This document shows, in pieces, positions 35,107-43,863 of a DNA stretch of 64,000 nt. The position numbers were made by a program, and so were the translations under genes. The notes below the pieces were generated by a model. It searched no databases. It saw nothing but the letters and a program-made list of their open reading frames with translations, and had not been told where the DNA came from. The stretch is from Ch67 sp964491665 (GTDB taxonomy: Bacteria; Pseudomonadota; Gammaproteobacteria; Pseudomonadales; Ketobacteraceae), in the NCBI GenBank assembly GCA_964491665.1, contig CAZBII010000001.1, positions 1 to 64,000 of the forward strand, given 5' to 3'. Every line of letters starts with the position of its first letter. Within the stretch, counting starts at the first letter, position 1.

Positions 35107-37371
35107 TCACAGTTTGGGGGAAAGATCCGACGCCGGCGACGGGGTGCGCGAAAATTCCAGCGCGCCAGTGTCGCTGACCACCCGGAATGGCAGCGCGCTG
35201 CGTTCGATCTGCTGTTGCAACCCGGCATTCGGCGGTCGTGTCAGGATCAGTTCGGCCCCCTGTTGCTGCCAGAACTGCAGCAATGCCGGCGCCAGACGTT
35301 CCTGCGGACCAGGATTCAGCAGAATGTAGCGTACCGCCAGTGCCGGCTTGTGATGCAGCAGCAAGTCGTGCTGGATCGTCTGGCTGAGTGTGGGAAGCAG
35401 CAGCCAGGACTGCTCCGCCCAGTCCAGCCGCACCACGCAGCGGTCGCGATCGCGCCAGGGAATCTGCACCTGCACTGGAAGCTCGTCCGCCTCCGCGCTG
35501 TCGCAAAGATCGCCAAACTGCAGCTGTTGCACCTGCTGCTCCCCCAGCCGGTTCCGCTGCAGAGGCAGTTCCGCAAACGACCAGCTGCCGGCGCGCCACA
35601 GGTCAGCAGCACCCGACACCGGCGTCTGCAGGGCATTCATGCCAATACCCCAGTGGGACAGGAAAGTCTGCTGCCAGGGTGGAATCAGTTGCGGCCAGGA
35701 CGACGGACCGATGAACAGCACGCGGTCGCGGTCATGCAGTGCCAGTTGCAGGGGACCGCCGCTGTCGCGCAGCCAGAGTGCCGAGTCGCGCTGACCCGGC
35801 AGCAGCAGCGGCAACAACAACAGCGGCGCCAGCCAGCGTCCCGGCAGGCCCGCCGTGCACAGCCATACCACCCCCGCCAGCCCCAGCAGCATGGCCAGCG
35901 CCGACCGGGCCGGCACATGCAGCACGGCGTAACGCCAGTCGGCAAACCAGGCCAGCAGCCACATCAGCAGATCGGTCAGCCAGCCGGCCAGAGTGAGCAG
36001 TCCATTCGCGCTGTCGCCGATCAGACTCCACAGCAACGCCCACACCAGCGCCAGCGGCGTCAGCACCGCTCCCACCAGGGGAATGGCGAAGGCATTGGTC
36101 GCACACGACACCAGCGACACGTTCTGGATCTGCCACAGCAGCACCGGCGCCAGCCCCAGAAAAATCCCCACCTGCACTCGCACCCAGCCGCGCAGCCAGC
36201 CCAGCGGAAACACGGCACCGCGACTCATCCAGATGATCCAGAACACGGCGAGAAACGACAGCCAGAAGCCCAGCGCATACACCGCCATCGGGTCCCACAC
36301 CAGCACCAGAAAAAACGCCAGCGCCAGACCGAACCACAGCTGCTGCACCCGGCCCGCCAGCTGCAGCAGCACATACACTGCCAGCATGATCAGCGCGCGC
36401 TGTACCGGCAGACCAAAGCCGGCAATCGCGGCATACAGCCAGGCCACCAGAAAGGCTCCCACCGCCGCCACCTGGGACGCAGGCACGCGGTGTGTCAGCC
36501 ACAGCCAGCGTCGCAGTGGAATTCCCAGCAGCCACATCACCACGCCCGCCACCAGCACGATGTGGGAACCGGAAATCGCAATCAGATGCGTGGTGCCGGT
36601 GGCATTGAACAGCTGCCAGTGTTCCGGCTTCATCAATGAGCGATCGCCCGTCACCAGTGCCAGCGGCACCGCCACACCCGCCGCACTGATTTTGCCGGAG
36701 GCCGCCACCTGCCGCAGCGCAAAACGGGCGCGCTCCAGCAGATCGGATGAATCCTCCAGCAGCAACAGGGAATCGCCGGGCGTTTGCGTAAAGCGTGCAG
36801 TGACATGACTGGCACGATACCAGCGCGACGCATTGAAGCTGCCGGGATTGCGGTAGGGCTCCATGACCTGAAAGCGGGCATCGAACTGCCAGCGCTGACC
36901 CGGCATGGGCGGTTCCGTCATCTGCCGGCGCGGAATGCTGATTTCCACATAGACCGGCCAGAACCAGCGGGCACCCTGCCAAATATCACAGGCCGCAGTA
37001 CCGGTCCTGTCCACGCCTGCGCTACTCACACAATCCGGCTGCAGGCGGATGCGATGACGGTAATAGTTGGATTCCGGCAGACCTTCCACCGTCCCCGCCA
37101 GCCGGTAGACACGATCAGCCTCCAGCGGCCAGGGCGCGAAGCGTTCCTTGCCCAGCCCCGCCAGCTGCCAGCCCGCCAGCAGCGCGACCAGCAACAGCAG
37201 CCCCTTTTGCACGCCGGCCAAGCCTGACCGATTGCGCAGGAGCCACCCGGCACCCAGCCCGCCCGGAACGGCCACCCCCAACACCCACCACAATGCCTCC
37301 AATGGGCGCGGGTCCAGCACCAGCAGGCTCAGGACAAGCACTGCCGGAAGTCCTAAAATCAGAACAACCAT
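35107..37371 (-). CDS. comEC: ComEC/Rec2 family DNA uptake channel
   Basis: A 754-residue polytopic membrane protein, the family's usual size, that moves single-stranded DNA across the inner membrane in natural transformation. N-terminal helices and a DUF4131 (OB-fold-like) region reach to about residue 200. The Competence domain with HLIAISGSHIVLVAGV, GFGLPVQRALIM and many helices spans about 230-500. The C-terminal 240 residues occupy the place of the metallo-beta-lactamase domain but show no HxHxDH motif. It lies 80 bases from exbB on the same strand and is divergent from the DUF2062 gene. Confidence 0.92.
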   Translation of the reverse strand: MVVLILGLPAVLVLSLLVLDPRPLEALWWVLGVAVPGGLGAGWLLRNRSGLAGVQKGLLLLVALLAGWQLAGLGKERFAPWPLEADRVYRLAGTVEGLPESNYYRHRIRLQPDCVSSAGVDRTGTAACDIWQGARWFWPVYVEISIPRRQMTEPPMPGQRWQFDARFQVMEPYRNPGSFNASRWYRASHVTARFTQTPGDSLLLLEDSSDLLERARFALRQVAASGKISAAGVAVPLALVTGDRSLMKPEHWQLFNATGTTHLIAISGSHIVLVAGVVMWLLGIPLRRWLWLTHRVPASQVAAVGAFLVAWLYAAIAGFGLPVQRALIMLAVYVLLQLAGRVQQLWFGLALAFFLVLVWDPMAVYALGFWLSFLAVFWIIWMSRGAVFPLGWLRGWVRVQVGIFLGLAPVLLWQIQNVSLVSCATNAFAIPLVGAVLTPLALVWALLWSLIGDSANGLLTLAGWLTDLLMWLLAWFADWRYAVLHVPARSALAMLLGLAGVVWLCTAGLPGRWLAPLLLLPLLLPGQRDSALWLRDSGGPLQLALHDRDRVLFIGPSSWPQLIPPWQQTFLSHWGIGMNALQTPVSGAADLWRAGSWSFAELPLQRNRLGEQQVQQLQFGDLCDSAEADELPVQVQIPWRDRDRCVVRLDWAEQSWLLLPTLSQTIQHDLLLHHKPALAVRYILLNPGPQERLAPALLQFWQQQGAELILTRPPNAGLQQQIERSALPFRVVSDTGALEFSRTPSPASDLSPKL

Positions 37372-37497
37372 CTGTCACATCCGTTGTCACAGCGGCGATA
37401 CCGGATTACGTACCCCGCGTCCCTGTACAAAAAGCATTGGTGAATCCCGATTCCGCGGGCATGATGGCCGCTCGCAGACTACTCAGGCTGGTACCCC

Positions 37498-38019
37498 TTG
37501 AAGAAGTTTTTCAAAAAACACATGCCCGATGCCCAGACCGTGCGCAGCAACAAGCTGGTGGCGAAACTGGGGCCCCGCATCACCGATCCCAACCTCTGGC
37601 ATTTCAACCGCCGCTCCGTGTCGGCCGGTGTGTTTGCCGGGATTTTTTCCGCCTTCATGCCGCCAGGACTGCAGCTGATACTGGCAATTCCCCTGGCGAT
37701 TCTGGTGCGCGGCAATCTGGCGGTGGCGTTTGGCTCCACCTGGGTCACCAATCCCTTCACTTACGCGCCGGTGTACTTTGCCTGCTACAAGCTGGGGCTG
37801 TGGCTGATGGGAAAAAGCACGGCCATTTCAGATGCCGAATTCAATCTGGACCATCTGGCCGCCAACCTGTGGAGTGTCGGCCAGCCGCTGCTGGTGGGAT
37901 GCAGCGTCAGTGCGGTGTTTTTCAGCGTGCTGAGTTATCTGGCAGTGCGCCTGCTGTGGCGGCTGAGCATCGTCAACCAGATGAAGATGCGTGCCGCCCG
38001 CAGGAGCCATAATCCGTAA
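37498..38019 (+). CDS. DUF2062 membrane protein
   Basis: A 173-residue protein with a basic N-terminus (KKFFKKHMPDAQTVRSNK), then SVSAGVFAGIFSAFMPPGLQLILAIPLAI and WVTNPFTYAPVYFACYKLG, which are typical of DUF2062. It has two to three membrane helices and no known function. The TTG at 37498 keeps the conserved basic N-terminus; the next Met (37522) would remove it and lacks a ribosome site. It lies between comEC and lolD, as in Pseudomonas (PA2985 by memory). Confidence 0.8.
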   Translation: MKKFFKKHMPDAQTVRSNKLVAKLGPRITDPNLWHFNRRSVSAGVFAGIFSAFMPPGLQLILAIPLAILVRGNLAVAFGSTWVTNPFTYAPVYFACYKLGLWLMGKSTAISDAEFNLDHLAANLWSVGQPLLVGCSVSAVFFSVLSYLAVRLLWRLSIVNQMKMRAARRSHNP

Positions 38020-38037
38020 AGCCACTGCCCGCGCCGG

Positions 38038-38742
38038 TCAGACCATCAGATCGCTGACATCGGCCTGATGCAGATGACCGTCCACCATCCGCACCACTCG
38101 TCCCACCTGCCGCGCCAGACCCAGATCGTGGGTCACGATCAGGAACGAGGTCTGCAGATCACGATTCAGTTCGTGCATCAGCGTCTGGATTTCCCGCGCG
38201 GTGTGCACGTCGAGATTGCCGGTCGGTTCGTCCGCCATCACGCAGCCGGGTTTGGTCACCAGCGCCCGCGCAATCGCCACCCGCTGCCGTTCGCCGCCGG
38301 ACAGTTCCGCCGGCTTGTGGGTCAGACGATGGCCCAGCCCCACCCGCTCCAGCATTTCCTGCGCGCGCTTTTTTACGGTGGCAATCGACTCATCCTTGCG
38401 CAGCAGCAGCGGCATCGACACGTTCTCCAGAGCCGTGAATTCCGCCAGCAGATGATGGAACTGGTAGACGAAACCGATGTTCTGGTTGCGCACGAAACCG
38501 CGCTCTTTATCGCTAAGGGAACTGAAATCGCGGCCGTTGATGAGCACACTGCCGGACGACGGCACATCCAGACCACTCAGCAGATGCAGCAGCGTGGTTT
38601 TGCCGGAACCGGAGTTGCCGATGATCGCCACCAGCTCGCCCCTCTCCAGACGGAAATTGACCGACTTCAGCACCTGCACCTGCTCGGGGCCTTCGTCGAA
38701 ATGCTTGATCAGATCACGACATTCCAGCACGGCATTACTCAT
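38038..38742 (-). CDS. lolD: Lipoprotein-releasing ABC transporter ATPase LolD
   Basis: A 234-residue ATPase powering release of outer membrane lipoproteins to LolA. Walker A GNSGSGKTTLLHLL (about 42-55), the Q-loop NIGFVYQFHHLL, signature LSGGERQRVAIARAL, and Walker B GCVMADEPTGNLD are all intact. FHHLLAEFTALENV is the LolD-specific region. Its start overlaps lolC by 8 bases. Confidence 0.96.
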   Translation of the reverse strand: MSNAVLECRDLIKHFDEGPEQVQVLKSVNFRLERGELVAIIGNSGSGKTTLLHLLSGLDVPSSGSVLINGRDFSSLSDKERGFVRNQNIGFVYQFHHLLAEFTALENVSMPLLLRKDESIATVKKRAQEMLERVGLGHRLTHKPAELSGGERQRVAIARALVTKPGCVMADEPTGNLDVHTAREIQTLMHELNRDLQTSFLIVTHDLGLARQVGRVVRMVDGHLHQADVSDLMV

Positions 38743-39970
38743 AACGCAGGGCCTCCGCAGGCTGCACCTTGGACGCCTTCAGCGCCGGATAGAGAGTGGC
38801 AAGGAAACTCATCAGGAAGCCCATGCCGGCGACGAACACCACGTTTTCCCAACGCAGTTCCGACGGCAGGTAATTCACGAAATACTGCGCCATCAGCTTG
38901 GTGTGCAGGGTCTGCTCCAGCCAGTTGAAGAAATCACTGATATTGAGCGCAATGGCGATGCCCAGCAGCGTGCCCGCCAGCGTGCCAAACACACCGATGA
39001 CACAGCCCTGCACCATGAACACGCCCATGATCGTCCCCGGTGACGCGCCCAGCGTGCGCAGGATGGCGATGTCGGCCTTCTTGTCCGTCACCACCATCAC
39101 CAGACTCGATACGATGTTGAACGCCGCCACCGCCACGATCAGCATCAGCAGCAGACCCATCATGGTTTTCTCCATTTTGATGGCGTTGAACAGGGTGCCG
39201 TGGGTGCGGGTCCAGTCAGAGGCGTAAAAATCGCCGCCCTGCCCATTGGCCAGATCCCAGGAAATGGCGCCGGCCTGGAACAGGTCCTTCACCTTCAGGC
39301 GCACGCCTTCCACCTGCCCTTTCATCTTCGCCAGACGGGCGGCGTCTTCCAGATGAATGAAGCCCACCATGCCGTCCAGTTCAGCGCCCACATGGAACAC
39401 GCCCACCAGGGTGAAGCGCTTGAAGCGCGGTACGACGCCGGCCGGGGTAATCGCCGCTTCCGGCATCACCAGCGTGACCTTGTCGCCAATCGCCAGACCC
39501 AGCTTGCGGGCCAGGGCGCTGCCCAGAATGATGCTGAAGTCACCGGACTGCAGGTCTTCCAGCGACCCCACGTCCATATGCTGCGGCAGGATCGACACCT
39601 GCTTTTCATCTTCCGGCAGCACGCCGGTAATGAAGGCACTGTCCACCACGCCCTTGTTGCTCAGCAGCCCCTGCAGCTGGATGAACGGGGCCGCGCCTTC
39701 CACCCCCGGATGGGCCCGCGCCTTGTCGGCCAGCGCCTGCCAGTCGGCAAACGGGCGATAACCCAGCACGCTGGCCTGCGGCACCATCCCCAGAATGCGG
39801 CGCTGCAGTTCGCGGTCGAACCCGTTCATGACGGACAACACCACGATCAGCACGGTCACGCCCAGGGTCAGACCGAGAATGGAGGTCAGGGAGATAAAGG
39901 AAATGAAATGATTGCGCCGTTTGGCGCGGGTATAGCGAAATCCGATAAACAACGGGACTGGTCTGAACAT
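38735..39970 (-). CDS. lolC: Lipoprotein-releasing system membrane subunit, LolC/E type
   Basis: A 411-residue permease. FIGFRYTRAKRRNHFISFISLTSILG at the start of the first helix, a large periplasmic domain (about 50-265), and three C-terminal helices with the FtsX-like domain and the LRTLGAS coupling segment identify it. The loop EAAITPAGVVPRFKRF resembles the LolC hook that binds LolA. Only one such subunit is present here, where E. coli and Pseudomonas have separate LolC and LolE. Confidence 0.93.
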   Translation of the reverse strand: MFRPVPLFIGFRYTRAKRRNHFISFISLTSILGLTLGVTVLIVVLSVMNGFDRELQRRILGMVPQASVLGYRPFADWQALADKARAHPGVEGAAPFIQLQGLLSNKGVVDSAFITGVLPEDEKQVSILPQHMDVGSLEDLQSGDFSIILGSALARKLGLAIGDKVTLVMPEAAITPAGVVPRFKRFTLVGVFHVGAELDGMVGFIHLEDAARLAKMKGQVEGVRLKVKDLFQAGAISWDLANGQGGDFYASDWTRTHGTLFNAIKMEKTMMGLLLMLIVAVAAFNIVSSLVMVVTDKKADIAILRTLGASPGTIMGVFMVQGCVIGVFGTLAGTLLGIAIALNISDFFNWLEQTLHTKLMAQYFVNYLPSELRWENVVFVAGMGFLMSFLATLYPALKASKVQPAEALRYE

Positions 39971-40092
39971 GGAGCGTATGACACCACGGCAAAAAAACGG
40001 ATTCAGATTGGATGGCTCAACAACGGGAACAACTGTTTTCCATCAGCATTTTCTGACTACACTTGATTCAGCAAACCGGAGGAAACCGCCCC

Positions 40093-40668
40093 ATGTCCGA
40101 CATCGAACGGCGCGACTTTTACCGCATGGAAGACCGGATTCACCTGATCCGGACCCCCCTGGAAAAGCACCTGATTTCAGAAGATCCCTACAGTGACCGT
40201 TACAACATTCCACGCCAGGCCATGCTGATCAGCCGGCTGCAGGCTATCGACAGCGAAAGCCGGGACTTGTTGCGCCAGGTCGGCGATTATAACCGCGCCT
40301 TGGGCAGTTACCTGCGGGCGATGGATGAAAAAATTGAGCTGCTGGCGAAATATGTGGTGAGCCACGACCAGGAACTGGCCCAGAAGCAGCAGGTGAACCT
40401 GAGCGAAGGCGGTATTTCCTTCTACGATGGCAGCCCGCTGGCCGTGGGCAGCTACCTGCATCTGATCATGGTGCTGTTCCCCACCTACTCCAGCATCGCC
40501 GCCATCGGTCAGGTGCGCACCTGCGAGAAGATCGAGGAGGCGCCCGCCATCTACCGGATCGGCGTGGAATTCTCGGTATTGCTGGATTCCGACCGCAAGC
40601 TGATCGTGCGGCACATCCGGCGGCGGCAGTCGCAGACAATGCGTGATCAGGGCCATAAACCCGGCTGA
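40093..40668 (+). CDS. PilZ domain protein
   Basis: A 191-residue probable c-di-GMP receptor. RRDFYRMED at residues 5-13 gives the RxxxR switch, and NLSEGGISFYDG (about 101-112) gives the second nucleotide-binding motif; the C-terminal half is the PilZ barrel. The roughly 90 residues between them are helical. ATG at 40093 has GGAGGA 9 bases upstream; the longer frame begins at a TTG with no support. It is divergent from lolC, matching PA2989 by memory. Its effector target is unknown. Confidence 0.85.
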   Translation: MSDIERRDFYRMEDRIHLIRTPLEKHLISEDPYSDRYNIPRQAMLISRLQAIDSESRDLLRQVGDYNRALGSYLRAMDEKIELLAKYVVSHDQELAQKQQVNLSEGGISFYDGSPLAVGSYLHLIMVLFPTYSSIAAIGQVRTCEKIEEAPAIYRIGVEFSVLLDSDRKLIVRHIRRRQSQTMRDQGHKPG

Positions 40669-40765
40669 TTCATTAGCGGCGGCAAGGATTTGTCTGCTAT
40701 AACTGAAAGCAGGCACATCCATTACAAGATCACTCAACAAGATCAATCGACAAGGTCTGGCTACC

Positions 40766-41050
40766 ATGAAGAAACTGATCAAACCCCTGATTCTGGTGAT
40801 CGCTGCAGCCACTGGCGGACTGGCCCAGGCCGAAGAAATCGCCATCCCCGCCGGCCAGCAGGGCAACACCGCCGTGAAACGCCCCCACACCGGCCTCAGC
40901 ATGGATCAGGTGACTGCGAAATTCGGCGCCCCGGACCAGCAGCTGCCCGCCGTGGGCACCCCCCCCATAACCCGCTGGGTTTACGGCAGTTTTACTGTCT
41001 ATTTCGAAGGTGACCGCGTCATCCACAGCGTGCTGAACGCTGCCCCATAA
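40766..41050 (+). CDS. Small exported protein of unknown function
   Basis: A 94-residue protein with a clear signal peptide (MKKLIKPLILVIAAATGGLAQA, cleavage expected after residue 22). The mature part GLSMDQVTAKFGAPD followed by ITRWVYGSFTVYFEGDRVIHSVL recalls the short BamE/SmpA-OmlA fold, in which a GMS-type helix is followed by a sheet. This resemblance is my inference. It stands between two unrelated genes and has a weak hairpin after it. Confidence 0.7.
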   Translation: MKKLIKPLILVIAAATGGLAQAEEIAIPAGQQGNTAVKRPHTGLSMDQVTAKFGAPDQQLPAVGTPPITRWVYGSFTVYFEGDRVIHSVLNAAP

Positions 41051-41065
41051 TTCACTTTCCGCCGG

Positions 41066-41094
41066 GGCGGTAATCCGCTATTTTACCGCCTCGT
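41066..41094 (+). terminator. Weak terminator or aguA leader hairpin
   Basis: GGCGGTAA (41066-41073) pairs with TTACCGCC (41083-41090) around a 9-base loop, followed by TCGTTT. It lies 25 bases before the aguA ATG, which has no good Shine-Dalgarno, so the hairpin could also affect aguA translation. Confidence 0.45.
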
Positions 41095-41118
41095 TTCCAC
41101 TACCTTCCCGCTGCAAAC

Positions 41119-42153
41119 ATGACTGATCGTTTTTCCCTGCTGCCCGAATGGGCCGAACAGGAAGCCGTGCTCATGGCATGGCCCCATGAATCCACCGACT
41201 GGCAACCCTGGCTGGCCGCGATCCAGCGGGATTATGTGGAACTGGCCGTGGCCATTTCGCAGGAAGTGCCGCCGGTCATCCTCTGCCAGGATGAAACCCA
41301 CCGGGACCTGATCCTGAGCCAGCTGGGCGGACGCTGCCTAAAGGCACCCGTGCTGGTGATTGCCCCCTACAACGACACCTGGTGCCGGGATTACGGTCCT
41401 ATTACCCTGGATCTGAAAGGCCAGCGCCGTCTGCTGGACTTCTGCTTCAACGGCTGGGGCGACAAGTACGACGCCGACCTGGACAACGGCATCAACCGCT
41501 CCCTCGCGCAGGTGTGGCAGCCGGAGCTGCAGTCCATCGATTTTGAGCTGGAAGGCGGCAGCATCGAGACGGATGGACAGGGCACCCTGCTCACCACCAC
41601 CCACTGCCTGCTGGACAGCAACCGCAATAACGATTTTTCCAAGGAACAGATCGAAGCCTTCGTGCTGGACAAGCTGGGCCTGGAACGCTGCCTGTGGCTG
41701 AGCCGGGGCGCCCTGTTCGGCGACGACACCGACAGCCATATCGACAACCTGGCCCGCTTCTGCAGCGCCGACACCATCGCCTTTGCCACCTGCTCAAATG
41801 TGGATGATCCGCACCACGAACACCTGCGCGCGATGGAAGAGGAACTCAAACAGTTCCGCCAGCCGGACGGCCAGCCGTATGTGCTGAAAGCCATCGAAAT
41901 CCCGCAGCCGCAGTTCGACGAAAACGGCAAGCGTCTGCCCGGCAGCTACATCAATTTCCTGATCGTGAACAACAGCGTGATCGTGCCGGTATTCGACTGC
42001 CCGCAGGACCAGCCCGCGCTGGCCACCCTGCAGCAGTGCTTTCCCGGCAAACGCCTGCTGCCCGTGCCCGGCAGGAACCTGATCAAGCAGTATGGCGGCC
42101 CTCACTGCGCCACCATGCAGCTGCCGAAAGGCACCACCCGTATCAACCGTTAA
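41119..42153 (+). CDS. aguA: Agmatine deiminase
   Basis: A 344-residue enzyme of the peptidylarginine deiminase superfamily that turns agmatine into N-carbamoylputrescine. WAEQEAVLMAWPHESTDW at the N-terminus, NDTWCRDYGPI (about 91-101), LEGGSIETDGQGTLL, DSHIDNLARF and the active-site Cys330 in GGPHCATMQ are all conserved. It lies 33 bases before aguB; together they convert agmatine to putrescine. No arginine decarboxylase gene is in the window. Confidence 0.96.
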   Translation: MTDRFSLLPEWAEQEAVLMAWPHESTDWQPWLAAIQRDYVELAVAISQEVPPVILCQDETHRDLILSQLGGRCLKAPVLVIAPYNDTWCRDYGPITLDLKGQRRLLDFCFNGWGDKYDADLDNGINRSLAQVWQPELQSIDFELEGGSIETDGQGTLLTTTHCLLDSNRNNDFSKEQIEAFVLDKLGLERCLWLSRGALFGDDTDSHIDNLARFCSADTIAFATCSNVDDPHHEHLRAMEEELKQFRQPDGQPYVLKAIEIPQPQFDENGKRLPGSYINFLIVNNSVIVPVFDCPQDQPALATLQQCFPGKRLLPVPGRNLIKQYGGPHCATMQLPKGTTRINR

Positions 42154-42186
42154 ACCGTATCAGCACCGACAAAAGGTTCGAGCAAA

Positions 42187-43104
42187 ATGAACAACAAAAC
42201 CCTGCGCGTTGGCGTGATCCAGCAACCGGCCTGGCCGGACAAAGCCAAAAGCCTGGCGGAAACCGAGCGTCTGCTGAAACAGCTGGTGGACGCCGGCAAG
42301 CCGGAACTGGTGCTGCTGCAGGAACTGCACTGCACGCATTACTTCTGCCAGACCGAAGACACCGCGCTGTTTGATCTCGCGGAGCCGCTGGACGGCCCGA
42401 GCGCACAAACCCTGTCGCGCTGGGCGAAGCAGTACAACGTCGTGCTGGTGGGATCACTCTTCGAAAAACGCGCGCCGGGCGTGTTCCACAATACCGCCGT
42501 GGTGTTCGAGAAAGACGGCACCCTGGCGGGCACCTACCGCAAGATGCACATCCCGGACGATCCCGGCTTCTACGAAAAATTCTATTTCACCCCCGGCGAC
42601 GCGGTGAAACTGAACGGCGACAGCGGCTTCACCCCGATTCCCACCAGCGTCGGCAATCTCGGCGTGCTGGTGTGCTGGGACCAGTGGTATCCGGAAGGCG
42701 CTCGGCTGATGGCGATGGCCGGCGCCGACATCCTGCTCTACCCCACCGCCATCGGCTGGGACCCGCGCGATGCCGACGACGCCCAGGCGAAACAGAAAAA
42801 CGCCTGGCAGCTGATCCAGCGTGCCCATGCGGTTGCCAACCACCTGCCGGTGATCGTGGCGAACCGGGTTGGCCACGAGGATGATCCCTCCGGCCAGAGC
42901 GACGGCATCCTGTTCTGGGGCGGCAGCTTCATTGCCGGCCAGCAGGGCGACATCCTCACCGAAGGCGACGCCCACACCGCGCAATACCTGCTGGCCGACG
43001 TGGAACTGGGCCGCACCGAATACCTGCGCCGCATGTGGCCCTATTTCCGCGACCGCCGCATCGACGCCTACGGTGGCCTCACCCAGCGTTTCCTGAAACC
43101 TTAA
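42187..43104 (+). CDS. aguB: N-carbamoylputrescine amidase
   Basis: A 305-residue nitrilase-superfamily enzyme hydrolysing N-carbamoylputrescine to putrescine, CO2 and ammonia. The Glu-Lys-Cys triad is visible in LLQELHCTHYF, TYRKMHIPDDPGFYEKFYF and LVCWDQWYPEGAR (Cys163). It is the second gene of the aguA-aguB pair and is followed after 24 bases by the GDPD gene, so the whole run to 45871 may be one transcript. Confidence 0.96.
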   Translation: MNNKTLRVGVIQQPAWPDKAKSLAETERLLKQLVDAGKPELVLLQELHCTHYFCQTEDTALFDLAEPLDGPSAQTLSRWAKQYNVVLVGSLFEKRAPGVFHNTAVVFEKDGTLAGTYRKMHIPDDPGFYEKFYFTPGDAVKLNGDSGFTPIPTSVGNLGVLVCWDQWYPEGARLMAMAGADILLYPTAIGWDPRDADDAQAKQKNAWQLIQRAHAVANHLPVIVANRVGHEDDPSGQSDGILFWGGSFIAGQQGDILTEGDAHTAQYLLADVELGRTEYLRRMWPYFRDRRIDAYGGLTQRFLKP

Positions 43105-43128
43105 CTTTTTGCAGCGAGGGACGTCAGC

Positions 43129-43863
43129 ATGCTGATCATCGGACACCGTGGCGCACGCCGGGAAGCGCCGGAAAACACCCTCGCCGGCTTTCGCCATCTG
43201 CGCTCGCTGGGCGTGCATCATGTGGAACTGGATGTGCGCCTGACGAAGGACCAGCAGCTGGTGGTGATCCACGACGACACGGTGAATCGCACCACCGCCC
43301 ACAAGGGCAACGTCCGCGACTTCACTGCCGCCGAACTGGGGCAGATGAATGCCGCCGCGAAGTATGTCGGTGGCTGGCCCGATGCCACGCCGGTGCCGCT
43401 GCTGCGCGATGTGCTGCAAGAATGGGACGATCTGGAAAGCATTCAGCTGGAAGTGAAATCCACCGATCTGAACGACCTGCGCACCATCGCCCATCTGCTG
43501 CGCGATCTGGTGCATGAACTGGGTCTGATCGACACCGCGATCGTGACGTCGATGGACGCGCAGATGCTGGACTTCATGCACCAGACCGCGCCGGACATTC
43601 GCCGCGCCTATGTCGCCGAGCGCTTCGTGCGTGATCCGCTGGCCATCTGCCAGCAGCACCGCTGCACTCACCTGATCACCAACTACCATCGCGTCACACC
43701 GCAACTGGTGCAGTCCGCCCACGCCAAGGGGCTGGAAGTGTCGGTGTGGACCGTGAATGACGTGAACATCGCTCACCGCATCCAGCATTGCGGCGCCGAC
43801 AGCATCATCACCGACGTACCCACCCTGATGCTGCACAGCTTCCGTCATGGCATCGAATATTAA
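43129..43863 (+). CDS. Glycerophosphodiester phosphodiesterase
   Basis: A 244-residue cytosolic GDPD (no signal peptide). GHRGARREAPENTLAGF (about 4-20), HHVELDVRLTKDQQLVVIHDDTVNRTT, and the Glu in QLEVKS form the metal and catalytic set. It hydrolyses deacylated phospholipids to glycerol-3-phosphate. In Pseudomonas an equivalent gene (PA2990 by memory) lies next to sth. It overlaps the next gene by 17 bases. Confidence 0.93.
   Translation: MLIIGHRGARREAPENTLAGFRHLRSLGVHHVELDVRLTKDQQLVVIHDDTVNRTTAHKGNVRDFTAAELGQMNAAAKYVGGWPDATPVPLLRDVLQEWDDLESIQLEVKSTDLNDLRTIAHLLRDLVHELGLIDTAIVTSMDAQMLDFMHQTAPDIRRAYVAERFVRDPLAICQQHRCTHLITNYHRVTPQLVQSAHAKGLEVSVWTVNDVNIAHRIQHCGADSIITDVPTLMLHSFRHGIEY

Noticed and set aside
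35215..36639. A 474-codon plus-strand frame.
   Set aside because: It is antisense to comEC and Gln/Arg/His-rich without any recognisable domain.
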